Of a DNA stretch of 64,000 nt, positions 43,281-51,225 are shown piece by piece. Position 1 is the first letter of the stretch. Every line of letters begins with the position of its first letter. Origin of the DNA: Catenibacterium mitsuokai (GTDB lineage: Bacteria > Bacillota_I > Bacilli_A > Erysipelotrichales > Coprobacillaceae); assembly GCF_025148785.1 (NCBI RefSeq), contig NZ_CP102271.1, forward strand, positions 1,481,972 to 1,545,971, given 5' to 3'. Below the pieces are notes generated by a model. That model saw nothing but the letters and a program-made list of their open reading frames with translations. It searched no databases and was not told the DNA's origin. Position numbers and translations under genes: made by a program.

Positions 43281-44384
43281 AATATGCGAATGAATCCAGG
43301 AAGAAAATGTTTCTAATCCTTCCTTGATTATTTTTGAATCTGAAGTAAAACCAAAGCGTAAATGGTATTCCTTATTAAATGCCATACCTGGCACAAAGAA
43401 TACACCTGTGTCATTCTGTAATTTCTCACATACTTCTTTTGAGGGCATATCAAATAAATAATGTAAGAAACATACAGTACCATCTTCTGGTATGACACAT
43501 TCAACAAGGTCTTCTTTTTCAAGCCATTCTTTTAATATTCTCTTGTTTTCAGCAATGATATGTCTGCTTCTATCAAGTATTAAATCCTTATTTTCTAATA
43601 CAACAGTAGCCAAATAATCATTCCATGGACCCGTAGAGATTATTGTATAATCTCTTCTAAAATTGATTTCATCAATGAGTTCTTTAGGTCCCTTGATCCA
43701 GCCTAATCTAAGACCTGCAAAAGAGTAGACTTTAGATAAAGAGGCTGTCGCAATACCTAATTCATACATATCAGAAATACTATCACATAGAGTATTATTC
43801 ATACCACGATAGATTTCATCCACAAGAATATAGATAGAATGACTTCTTGCAAGCTCAATTAATTCTTCCATCAAAGATTGTCTAATTACAGTACCCGTAG
43901 GATTATTAGGACTATTTAATATAAACATCTTTGTTTCAGGCTTAATAAGCTTCTTAAAATCTTCTATGACAGGTTCCCAGTTATTGTCTTCATCAAGTTC
44001 TATTAAGTCATAATCACATCCTAAAGATGCTGGATAAGAATAGAACTGCTCATAGGAAGGTGTTAATGCAATGATATGGTCTCCTTTATTGAGTAAAGTA
44101 TCCATTACATGTTCATTGGCATTAATTGCCCCATGAGCGACTGCAATATTATCTCTTGTTCCTGTCTTATATAAAGAAAGAATCGCATCCTTTAAAGAAT
44201 CTGAGCCTGTAATAGGTCCATAATCCATACGCATATGCATAAGATCTCCCATAAGATCTTTTTGAATCAGAGATTCTAATTCATGAATGGACATATCTGA
44301 TACACATGTATCGGCTAAATTGTATTGACAATTTTGTTCATGGTTCGTCATCCATGTTTCTACATCAAATTCCTTTAAATACAC
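43266..44384 (-). CDS. PLP-dependent aminotransferase, class I (capreomycidine-synthase-like N-terminus)
   Basis: A 372-residue fold-type I enzyme. The PLP-binding pattern includes NSPNNPTGTV (about 173-182), VDEIYRGM (about 206-213) and the catalytic Lys in TASLSKVYSFAGLRLGW (Lys near 238). The N-terminus (FDVETWMTNHEQ, YNLADTCV) resembles enzymes related to capreomycidine synthase, which act on hydroxy-arginine. It is the last gene of an operon controlled by an Arg-specifying T-box and encoding an amino-acid transporter. An arginine-related substrate is inference; a general aromatic or aspartate aminotransferase is possible. Confidence 0.88.
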   Translation of the reverse strand: MYLKEFDVETWMTNHEQNCQYNLADTCVSDMSIHELESLIQKDLMGDLMHMRMDYGPITGSDSLKDAILSLYKTGTRDNIAVAHGAINANEHVMDTLLNKGDHIIALTPSYEQFYSYPASLGCDYDLIELDEDNNWEPVIEDFKKLIKPETKMFILNSPNNPTGTVIRQSLMEELIELARSHSIYILVDEIYRGMNNTLCDSISDMYELGIATASLSKVYSFAGLRLGWIKGPKELIDEINFRRDYTIISTGPWNDYLATVVLENKDLILDRSRHIIAENKRILKEWLEKEDLVECVIPEDGTVCFLHYLFDMPSKEVCEKLQNDTGVFFVPGMAFNKEYHLRFGFTSDSKIIKEGLETFSSWIHSHIKEAD

Positions 44385-44405
44385 GTCTTCTTTCTCCTTT
44401 ATTTA

Positions 44406-45146
44406 TTAATGCATAACCTTAGATAAGAAATCTTTCGCTCTTTCACTTTCTGGATGAGAGAAGAAAGTTTCTGAATCATTTTCTTCTACGATTTTTCCGT
44501 TTTCTAAGAATACAACACGATCTGCAACAGTTCTAGCAAATCCCATTTCATGAGTCACAACCATCATAGTCATACCCTGTTTAGCAAGATCCTGCATAAC
44601 TTCTAATACTTCGATAACCATTTCTGGGTCTAATGCACTTGTAGGTTCATCAAATAACATCACTTCTGGATTTAGACAAAGAGATCTTGCAATAGCCACT
44701 CTCTGTTTCTGACCACCAGATAATTTATTAGGATAAGTATCCTTCTTATCTTCAAGACCTACTTTCTGCAAGTACTTGATAGCTACAGCATTAGCTTCTT
44801 CTTCAGTCATACCCATAACCTTTAATGGTGCTAAAGTAAGATTTTCTAATACAGTCATATTAGGGAATAAGTTGAAATGCTGGAATACAAATCCCATCTT
44901 TCCTCTAAGTTTAGTATATTCAGGTGTTCCTTCTTTTAAGAGTTCACCATCAATATAGATAGAACCTGCCTCAGGCTTTTCTAAATGGTCAATACATCTT
45001 AATACTGTACTTTTACCACTACCTGAAGGTCCAATAAGGCAGACAATTTCACCCTTCTTTAATGTAAGAGAAACATCATCTACAGCTTTTAATTTACCAA
45101 ATTTTTTTGTAATGTGATCCACCTGGATCATGATATCGTTAGTCAC
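44406..45146 (-). CDS. Polar amino acid ABC transporter ATPase (GlnQ/ArtP type)
   Basis: A 246-residue ATPase with Walker [10 protein letters not shown] (about 36-44), signature LSGGQKQRV (about 143-151), Walker [13 protein letters not shown] and switch His in VVTHEMGFA, the typical polar-amino-acid family string. It overlaps the permease gene by eight bases. The substrate is inferred as arginine from the leader. Confidence 0.94.
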   Translation of the reverse strand: MTNDIMIQVDHITKKFGKLKAVDDVSLTLKKGEIVCLIGPSGSGKSTVLRCIDHLEKPEAGSIYIDGELLKEGTPEYTKLRGKMGFVFQHFNLFPNMTVLENLTLAPLKVMGMTEEEANAVAIKYLQKVGLEDKKDTYPNKLSGGQKQRVAIARSLCLNPEVMLFDEPTSALDPEMVIEVLEVMQDLAKQGMTMMVVTHEMGFARTVADRVVFLENGKIVEENDSETFFSHPESERAKDFLSKVMH

Positions 45147-45822
45147 TGACAGCTAATCTCCCTTCTACATATCTTGCAATAGCTGAAATACAAAGTGTCA
45201 TTACTAAATAAATAGCACCTGTTGCAGTTAAAGGTACAAGATAGTTAAATGTATTGGCACCAATAACACTTGCAGTAGCAAGCAATTCTACTGCACCAAT
45301 TGTGAAAATAAGTGATGAATCCTTAATTAATGTAATAAATTCACTAATTAGAGGTGGAATAATACGTTTAAATGCCTGTGGTAAGATAACATAACGCATG
45401 GTCTGAACATAGTTTAACCCAATTGTTTCACATGCTTCCCACTGACCTTTATCAACACCTAAAATACCAGATCTAATTAATTCTACCTGATAAGCACCAC
45501 TGTTTAAACTCATAGCAATTAAACCACATACATATGGATCAGCCTGGAATCTTTGTCCTGTAATAGACTGAACAACAGTAGGTACTGCCAAGTATAAGAA
45601 CATGATCTGTAATAGCATCGGCGTACCACGGAAGATTTCTACATAAACATTACCGATTGCTCTTAATACAAAATGTTTAGAAAGTTTTAAAGCCGCTCCA
45701 ATAATTCCAAGAATAACACCAAAGAACAAAGCCCCTATTGCAAGTAATAGAGAATACTTTGCACCAGTGAAAATCATGAATTGAATATTAGACGGCGTAA
45801 GAATATCCATAATTGTTTTCAT
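45139..45822 (-). CDS. Polar amino acid ABC transporter permease
   Basis: A 227-residue membrane protein with about five helices and the HisMQ-family signature around [20 protein letters not shown] (EAA loop). The start at 45822 (MKTIMD) is favoured, since AAGGAG lies nine bases upstream; the first ATG of the frame is only three bases from it. It follows an intercistronic hairpin after the binding-protein gene. Confidence 0.93.
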   Translation of the reverse strand: MKTIMDILTPSNIQFMIFTGAKYSLLLAIGALFFGVILGIIGAALKLSKHFVLRAIGNVYVEIFRGTPMLLQIMFLYLAVPTVVQSITGQRFQADPYVCGLIAMSLNSGAYQVELIRSGILGVDKGQWEACETIGLNYVQTMRYVILPQAFKRIIPPLISEFITLIKDSSLIFTIGAVELLATASVIGANTFNYLVPLTATGAIYLVMTLCISAIARYVEGRLAVSD

Positions 45823-45844
45823 TCGCATTGACTCCTTAACAATA

Positions 45845-45882
45845 AAAAATTAAGTGCAGACAGAACATGTCTGCACTTATGT
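45845..45882 (-). terminator. Intercistronic hairpin between binding protein and permease genes
   Basis: AAGTGCAGACA/TGTCTGCACTT stem, then AATTTTTTATTG on the minus strand. It looks like a partial terminator and would leave more mRNA for the binding protein than for the membrane parts. Confidence 0.65.
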
Positions 45883-45892
45883 GATTAATAAA

Positions 45893-46636
45893 TTAGCAAC
45901 CCCATTTAGTTTTTAATTCATTGTATTTGTCAGACTTAACAAACTCATCAACTGCTTTGTTAACGTCTTTCATTAACTTGTCGTTACCCTTTTTAGTGAT
46001 GATCATGTTTTCTTCTTTAATTAATGGTTCATCAATCATCTTTAAGCCAGCATTCTTAACATAGTTTTCTGCAACTGCACCATCAAGAACAACTGAATCT
46101 AATCCACCAGATTTTAAAGTTTCTACTAAGATCTTAGCATTTTGTACAGTAGTAACTTTAGCACCTTTAATATCTTTTGCAGCATCTACACCAGTAGAAC
46201 CTAACTGAGCACCAATCTTCTTACCTTCAAGATCAGATACTTTTGAGAAAGTAGAATCACCTTTTACTAAAGCAATCTGTTCAGAAGTGTTATAGGCATG
46301 AGACCAAAGAATGTTTTTCCATTCCTTATGATAAGTGAAACCAGAAATACCTAAATCAACCTGATCAGAAGTGATTGAAGATGAAATAGCATCAAAGCTT
46401 AAAGGTTTAAATTTGTAAGAATAGTTACCACCATTCTTATTCATGATCTTAACTAATTCTTTAGTCATATCAACGTCAAATCCAACTACTTCTTTCTTAT
46501 TGTTATAAGATTCATATGGTGGATAGTCTGGAGATACTCCAATTAATAATTCAGTTTTACCATTAGATGATGATCCACAACCAGTCATTCCAACAGCAAG
46601 TAACATAACTAATACTACGCTTAATAATTTTTTCAT
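45893..46636 (-). CDS. Polar amino acid-binding lipoprotein
   Basis: A 247-residue solute-binding protein: signal MKKLLSVVLVMLLAVGMTGC with the lipobox Cys at residue 20, then ELLIGVSPDYPPYESYN, GFDVDMTKELVKIM and DLGISGFTYHKEW, the SBP family 3 hallmarks. It is the first gene after the Arg T-box. Arginine as ligand is an inference from that codon; lysine, ornithine or glutamine cannot be excluded from sequence alone. Confidence 0.93.
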   Translation of the reverse strand: MKKLLSVVLVMLLAVGMTGCGSSSNGKTELLIGVSPDYPPYESYNNKKEVVGFDVDMTKELVKIMNKNGGNYSYKFKPLSFDAISSSITSDQVDLGISGFTYHKEWKNILWSHAYNTSEQIALVKGDSTFSKVSDLEGKKIGAQLGSTGVDAAKDIKGAKVTTVQNAKILVETLKSGGLDSVVLDGAVAENYVKNAGLKMIDEPLIKEENMIITKKGNDKLMKDVNKAVDEFVKSDKYNELKTKWGC

Positions 46637-46674
46637 AAATATGCCCTTCCTTTTTTAATATTAAGAAAACAAAA

Positions 46675-46902
46675 ACGCCTCTTGCTTTCGCAAGAGACGT
46701 CAATTAACGCGGTACCACTCTTCTTGATTTATTCCTAAATCCTCTCTTATCCTTAAGGCGGAACACCGATGATCCTATGTATTCAGACCATCCTCTCAAA
46801 AGTGCGGTTCATTCAACTTTCCATGCTGACCTCTCACCTACGCCAGCTCGCTGCAATTTCCAGTTAAACTACTCTCTTTGTCATTGAGTTTTCTTTGTAT
46901 GT
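46675..46902 (-). promoter_or_regulatory. T-box leader (arginine, specifier CGC) of an amino-acid transporter operon
   Basis: T-box element at 46708-46722 (AAGAGTGGTACCGCG on the minus strand) and terminator stem at 46675-46700 (ACGTCTCTTGC/GCAAGAGGCGT, then T's). The specifier CGC (46804-46806) precedes ACUUUUGAG, the same register as the Tyr UAC and Val GUA leaders. Arg-starved cells should therefore induce the transporter and aminotransferase. This leader and the two promoter boxes account for the 380-base gap without a gene. Confidence 0.88.
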
Positions 46903-46907
46903 GTCTT

Positions 46908-46935
46908 ATTATAACCAGACGATTTTAATTGTCAA
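46908..46935 (-). promoter_or_regulatory. Promoter of the arginine T-box operon
   Basis: TTGACA (46930-46935), 16-bp spacer, TATAAT (46908-46913), consensus hexamers. Confidence 0.8.
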
Positions 46936-47018
46936 CAAGAAAAATGATATTTTTCATATTTTTATGCAAAATCTATATTTTCTATATATATTTATGTTAT
47001 TCGCAAACTTTAAACGAT

Positions 47019-47261
47019 TTATTTCACAAAAGAGTGTATTTTATGAAAAACTTTATAAGTAAAATCAATTGGTTTTTCATATTGAGACAAGATCATCTGG
47101 ATGTTTTCTAAGTCTTCATCCTTCTCTTTTAATGCTTCAATCCATTTTAATGATGCATCATGAAACTGGTCAATCATTGTATAAGCATAAATCAATTTAT
47201 AAGAAACAAATATTAATAACCCGCTCGCACATAAACAAAGAGCAGATAAGAATAATTTCAT
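47019..47261 (-). CDS. Small membrane protein (80 aa)
   Basis: One N-terminal membrane helix (about 3-28, FLSALCLCASGLLIFVSYKL) followed by a charged helical stretch (KWIEALKEKDEDLENIQMIL). Starts after AGAGGG. No family recognised. It lies between htpG and the arginine operon without an obvious terminator. Confidence 0.65.
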   Translation of the reverse strand: MKLFLSALCLCASGLLIFVSYKLIYAYTMIDQFHDASLKWIEALKEKDEDLENIQMILSQYEKPIDFTYKVFHKIHSFVK

Positions 47262-47303
47262 AAAAATCCCTCTTTTCTGCTCTCATTATATCAAATCAAA
47301 TTG

Positions 47304-49199
47304 TTATTTAGAAGCCTCAATCATAAGCTTTGTGATCTTATTAGAGAAATCTACAGGATCATCAATAGAGAATCCAGCAATAAGTAAAGCCTGATCAAAT
47401 AGGATAGATGCATATTCATCAATCTTTACAGGTTCTTTTTCATAAACAGACTGTAATGATTTAAATAAATCATGATCCGGGTTAATTTCAAGAATTCTTC
47501 CAGCTTTGATACCCTGTGCATCTGGCATCTGGTTTAATACCTTTTCCATTTCAAATGAAACACCATCACCACTTGCTAGACATACTGGATGAGATTTTAA
47601 ACGATGAGATAACTTAACATCTTGTACCTTATCACCTAAAGCCTTCTTAACGATTTCAAGTAATGGCTTGTTATCTTCAGTCTTCTGTTCAAGTTCCTTC
47701 TTTTCATCTTCTGTTTCTAAGTCTAAATCACCTTGAGTGACATTCTTGAATGTCTTAGAATCATAGTCTCTCATCATCTGTAAGCAGAATTCATCCACAT
47801 TATCAGTCATATAAAGAACATCATAGCCTTTAGACTTAACTGCTTCTACTTGTGGTAATAAATCACATTTTTCTACTGTTTCACCAGAAGCATAATAGAT
47901 TTCCTTCTGATTTTCAGGCATAGCTTCTACATATTCCTTTAATGTAATAAGTTCTTTCTTATCAGAAGAATAGAACATCAATAAATCCTGAAGTTTATCT
48001 TTCAACATGCCATAACTGTTATAAATACCAAACTTCAACTGCATACCGAAGTTTTTAAAGAATGTTATATATTCATCACGGTCATTCTTAAGCATCTTTT
48101 CAAGTTCAGTCTGGATACGTTTTTCAATCTTATTTGCAATAACCTTCATCTTTCTATCGTGCTGTAACATTTCACGAGAGATATTCAAGTTTAAATCCTG
48201 TGAATCAACAAGACCCTTTACAAATCTGAAATGTTCAGGGACTAAATCTTCTGCATGATCCATGATGAAGACACCACGAGAATAAAGCTGTAAGCCTTTC
48301 TTATAATCCTGTGAATAGTAATTCATAGGTGTTTTAGATGGGATAAATAGTAATGACGTATAAGAAACAGCACCTTCTACAACATTATGCATGACTCTCT
48401 GAGGAGCTTCAAAATCATTGAATTTAGCCTTATAGAATTCATCATATTCTTCTTTTGTGATATCTTTCTTCTGACGTTTCCATAAAGGAACCTGTGAGTT
48501 TAAAGTCTTGTTTTCTACAACATCTTCATATTCATCACTGTCTTCCTTCTTTCTAGAAGTAGTCACATCCATCTTGATTGGGTAATGAACGTAGTCTGAA
48601 TATTTCTTAACAAGTCTTTCAATTTCATACTGATCGAGATACTTACTATAATCTTCTTCCTCTGTATCCTTCTTTAAGTGAAGAATGATTGTAGTACCAT
48701 GTTCTGCCTTTTCTACTTCTTCAACAGTATAGCCATCACTTGTATCACTCTTCCATAAATATGCTTTATCTTCACCATATTTCTTAGAATAAACTTCTAC
48801 TTCATCAGCAACCATGAAGGCGCTATAGAAACCGACACCAAACTGACCAATGATATCAACATCGCTTACACCTTTTTCTAAGGCATTCTTGAACTCATAA
48901 GAACCAGAATTTGCGATAGTACCTAAATGTTCTTCTAATTCTTCCTTAGTCATACCGATACCTTCATCAGCAATTGTAAGGGTTCTATTTTCTTTATCAG
49001 CAATGAGGTTGATAGCCATATCTTCTCTTGAGAAACTTGTAATATTTTCCTGTAACGCTTTATAGTAAAGCTTATCACTTGCATCACTTGCATTTGAAAT
49101 CAATTCTCTCAAGAAGATTTCCTTATGAGTATAAATAGAATTAATCATTAAATCGAGAAGTCTTTTAGACTCTGCTTTAAATTCTTTCTTATCTGACAT
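47304..49199 (-). CDS. htpG: Chaperone HtpG (Hsp90)
   Basis: A 631-residue Hsp90: N-terminal GHKL ATPase with RELISNASDASDKL (about 29-42), DEGIGMT and GVGFYSAF, then the middle domain and C-terminal dimerisation domain. Length is normal. The start at 49199 has AAAGGAG nine bases upstream. Two CIRCE-like operators flank its promoter, so it is predicted to be under HrcA heat-shock control, unlike Bacillus htpG. Confidence 0.96.
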   Translation of the reverse strand: MSDKKEFKAESKRLLDLMINSIYTHKEIFLRELISNASDASDKLYYKALQENITSFSREDMAINLIADKENRTLTIADEGIGMTKEELEEHLGTIANSGSYEFKNALEKGVSDVDIIGQFGVGFYSAFMVADEVEVYSKKYGEDKAYLWKSDTSDGYTVEEVEKAEHGTTIILHLKKDTEEEDYSKYLDQYEIERLVKKYSDYVHYPIKMDVTTSRKKEDSDEYEDVVENKTLNSQVPLWKRQKKDITKEEYDEFYKAKFNDFEAPQRVMHNVVEGAVSYTSLLFIPSKTPMNYYSQDYKKGLQLYSRGVFIMDHAEDLVPEHFRFVKGLVDSQDLNLNISREMLQHDRKMKVIANKIEKRIQTELEKMLKNDRDEYITFFKNFGMQLKFGIYNSYGMLKDKLQDLLMFYSSDKKELITLKEYVEAMPENQKEIYYASGETVEKCDLLPQVEAVKSKGYDVLYMTDNVDEFCLQMMRDYDSKTFKNVTQGDLDLETEDEKKELEQKTEDNKPLLEIVKKALGDKVQDVKLSHRLKSHPVCLASGDGVSFEMEKVLNQMPDAQGIKAGRILEINPDHDLFKSLQSVYEKEPVKIDEYASILFDQALLIAGFSIDDPVDFSNKITKLMIEASK

Positions 49200-49213
49200 T
49201 TTTATACGCTCCT

Positions 49214-49240
49214 TTAGCACTCTAGTAATTTAAATGCTAA
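49214..49240 (-). promoter_or_regulatory. CIRCE-like element, start-proximal
   Basis: TTAGCACTC, 9 bases, AAATGCTAA: one half-site perfect and the other matching at seven of nine. Lies between the -10 box and the htpG start codon. Confidence 0.65.
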
Positions 49241-49244
49241 AGAC

Positions 49245-49273
49245 AGTATACACACCTTTATTAGCATTGTCAA
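49245..49273 (-). promoter_or_regulatory. htpG promoter
   Basis: TTGACA (49268-49273), 17-bp spacer, TATACT (49245-49250), enclosed by two CIRCE-like elements. Confidence 0.75.
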
Positions 49274-49287
49274 TATTTGAGTGCTAA
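49261..49287 (-). promoter_or_regulatory. CIRCE-like element overlapping the -35 box
   Basis: TTAGCATTG, 9 bases, GAGTGCTAA. The spacing is exactly that of CIRCE; the GAGTGCTAA half is perfect and the other is degenerate. Confidence 0.65.
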
Positions 49288-49296
49288 ACAATTAAA

Positions 49297-49318
49297 AAGA
49301 CTGAAATGAATCAGTCTT
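49297..49318 (-). terminator. Terminator after the YolD-like gene
   Basis: AAGACTGA/TCAGTCTT stem with a 6-nt loop and T's on the minus strand. Confidence 0.7.
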
Positions 49319-49721
49319 AATCCTTTAGTATACTTATATGATAAATATCTTCGATGAGAATGGTTGTTTTATCTAGTAGTAGCACTCTTTTATTGATTTC
49401 ATCAATATCTTTAAACTGTCCTCTTACAGTCATATAAGACCCACCCTCTTTATACTCATCTTCTAGAAAATAATCTATCGTGATAGAAGGATGTTCTTTT
49501 TTATTAATAAGTAGATTGTTAAGCACTCTATTTAATACTTGTCTTTGATCTTCATCTAATATACGTTTTTGAGTAGTTAGTCTTCCTGCTTCACTTATTT
49601 TATCTACATGTGTTTTAAGAGCCGCAAACGGTGCAAACTGAGCTGCTCTATTATTCATGGACATTCTAGGATGATTCGGTGAAGTAGGATGTTTCATATT
49701 GATTATATCGTCATAATTCAT
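49317..49721 (-). CDS. YolD-like protein
   Basis: A 134-residue YolD-family protein (KHPTSPNHPRMSMNNRAAQF, then APFAALKTH), with a C-terminal beta-rich part (YMTVRGQFKDIDEINKRVLL). In many Firmicutes YolD-like genes pair with a UvrX/UmuC-type polymerase and are part of the SOS response; the role is unclear. Its ATG overlaps the polymerase stop (ATGA). Confidence 0.85.
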   Translation of the reverse strand: MNYDDIINMKHPTSPNHPRMSMNNRAAQFAPFAALKTHVDKISEAGRLTTQKRILDEDQRQVLNRVLNNLLINKKEHPSITIDYFLEDEYKEGGSYMTVRGQFKDIDEINKRVLLLDKTTILIEDIYHISILKD

Positions 49722-51160
49722 GCTTTATGTCCTCCTATCATCTTATTTCTTTCTCTAGTTGTGGCACCTTCCTGAAGATCAGCCCCTTTAAGCAAGGCGT
49801 TCTTGCCATATTTCTTCTTAATATCAAGTGTCACACCCTGCAGTTTCTTTTCTTTAGATAAGTCCACTTCTATCTTTTCTTCATCAAATAAAGAAAGCTG
49901 TTTATAGGTCATAGGAATATCGTCATCACTTCTTACCTGTGTGGCATTGAGCTGAATTCTTCTTATTGTAAGTGCATGATTTATATGTAAGTGATAGAAA
50001 CGTAATAAGGCATCGCACATGAGCTTAAAAGAAGATGTGTATCTATCTAGATTAATTGTTCCATGGAGATGCTTTGGAAGTTTCCTTCCATAACGATCTT
50101 CCATGAGTTCTCCATGATAATCCTTCATATTCTCAATATCATAGCCAATTGTAAGAACAAGTTTATTAGTCACTAGATGCTTTTCAAACAAATCCAGACT
50201 TAATGATTCTATCATTTCCTTTAAAATGATTTCAGTTTGCTTATAATCATAAGCACATGATAATACCTGCCCGGTTCCTATACTTTTAGAAGGTGCTTTA
50301 TAGGCTTTAATGGCAGACATGGTACAAGGTTCCCAGCCCCAGGCATGATCAATAAGCAGTTCTGCATTGACTCCAAATAGATTGTATAGTTTTTCTTCAT
50401 CTTCTAATGAGCATCTTGCGATATCTCCCATTGTATATAACCCGATATTATTGAGTTTCTTAGAGATACCTTTACCGACTCTCCAGAAGTCGGTCAAAGG
50501 TGTATGAGACCATAATAGTTTTCTATAGGCATATGTGTTTAAGTACGCAATACGGGCCCCTTTTTCGTCTGGTTCTTTATGTTTAGCGACAATATCCATA
50601 GCCACCTTTGCAAGATAGAGATTCGTTCCTATTCCTGCAGTCACAGTAATACCCACTTCTTTATATATATCATGAATAATATTTTGAACAAGATGAAAGG
50701 CATCTAACTCATATGTATCAAGATAATGTGTTGCATCAATAAAGACTTCATCAATAGAATAGACATGAATATCATCAGGAGAGAAATACTTTAAATATAT
50801 AGAATAAATGCGTGTTGAATATTCTAGATAGAGAGACATACGAGGTTTCGCAATAATGTAATCTATGGCTTTATGTTTATTCTTATTAAGATTTGATGCA
50901 AGAAAAGAACTTCCATCAAGTGGTTCTCTTTGATGATTGAGTTGTTTAAGTTTAGAAATGACTTCAAAGAGTCTTGCACGTCCAGGAAGACCATAGGCTT
51001 TTAAACTCGGAGAGACGGCAAGGCATATGGTTTTTTCTGTACGTGAGGCATCCGCGACAACGAGATTGGTGTCTAGTGGATCGAGTCCTCTCTCTAGACA
51101 TTCTACAGATGCATAAAATGATTTAATATCTATCACTAGATATGTTGGAACATGTGCCAT
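49718..51160 (-). CDS. Y-family (translesion) DNA polymerase, UvrX/UmuC type
   Basis: A 480-residue lesion-bypass polymerase. The catalytic carboxylates are in VIDIKSFYASVE (first Asp near residue 9) and YSIDEVFID (Asp-Glu near 138-139). It also has GIGTNLYLAKVAMDI and the helix-hairpin-helix part around GKGISKKLNNIGLYTMGDIA. The little-finger domain covers about 260-400. AAGGAGG precedes its ATG. No GAACNNNNGTTC-type LexA box was seen in the ~60 bases upstream, so SOS control is not supported by what is visible. Confidence 0.92.
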   Translation of the reverse strand: MAHVPTYLVIDIKSFYASVECLERGLDPLDTNLVVADASRTEKTICLAVSPSLKAYGLPGRARLFEVISKLKQLNHQREPLDGSSFLASNLNKNKHKAIDYIIAKPRMSLYLEYSTRIYSIYLKYFSPDDIHVYSIDEVFIDATHYLDTYELDAFHLVQNIIHDIYKEVGITVTAGIGTNLYLAKVAMDIVAKHKEPDEKGARIAYLNTYAYRKLLWSHTPLTDFWRVGKGISKKLNNIGLYTMGDIARCSLEDEEKLYNLFGVNAELLIDHAWGWEPCTMSAIKAYKAPSKSIGTGQVLSCAYDYKQTEIILKEMIESLSLDLFEKHLVTNKLVLTIGYDIENMKDYHGELMEDRYGRKLPKHLHGTINLDRYTSSFKLMCDALLRFYHLHINHALTIRRIQLNATQVRSDDDIPMTYKQLSLFDEEKIEVDLSKEKKLQGVTLDIKKKYGKNALLKGADLQEGATTRERNKMIGGHKA

Positions 51161-51197
51161 AGTCTCACCTCCTTGAGAAACTTATTATAACACAAAA

Positions 51198-51218
51198 AAG
51201 ACAGGCACCGCCTGTCTT
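51198..51218 (-). terminator. Terminator after the flavoprotein gene
   Basis: AAGACAGGC/GCCTGTCTT stem with a 3-nt loop and T-run on the minus strand. Confidence 0.8.
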
Positions 51219-51225
51219 AAGCTTC

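Noticed and set aside
51160-51225. Possible LexA box before the Y-family polymerase
   Set aside because: No GAACNNNNGTTC-like sequence is visible; the inverted repeat here is the terminator of the flavoprotein gene.
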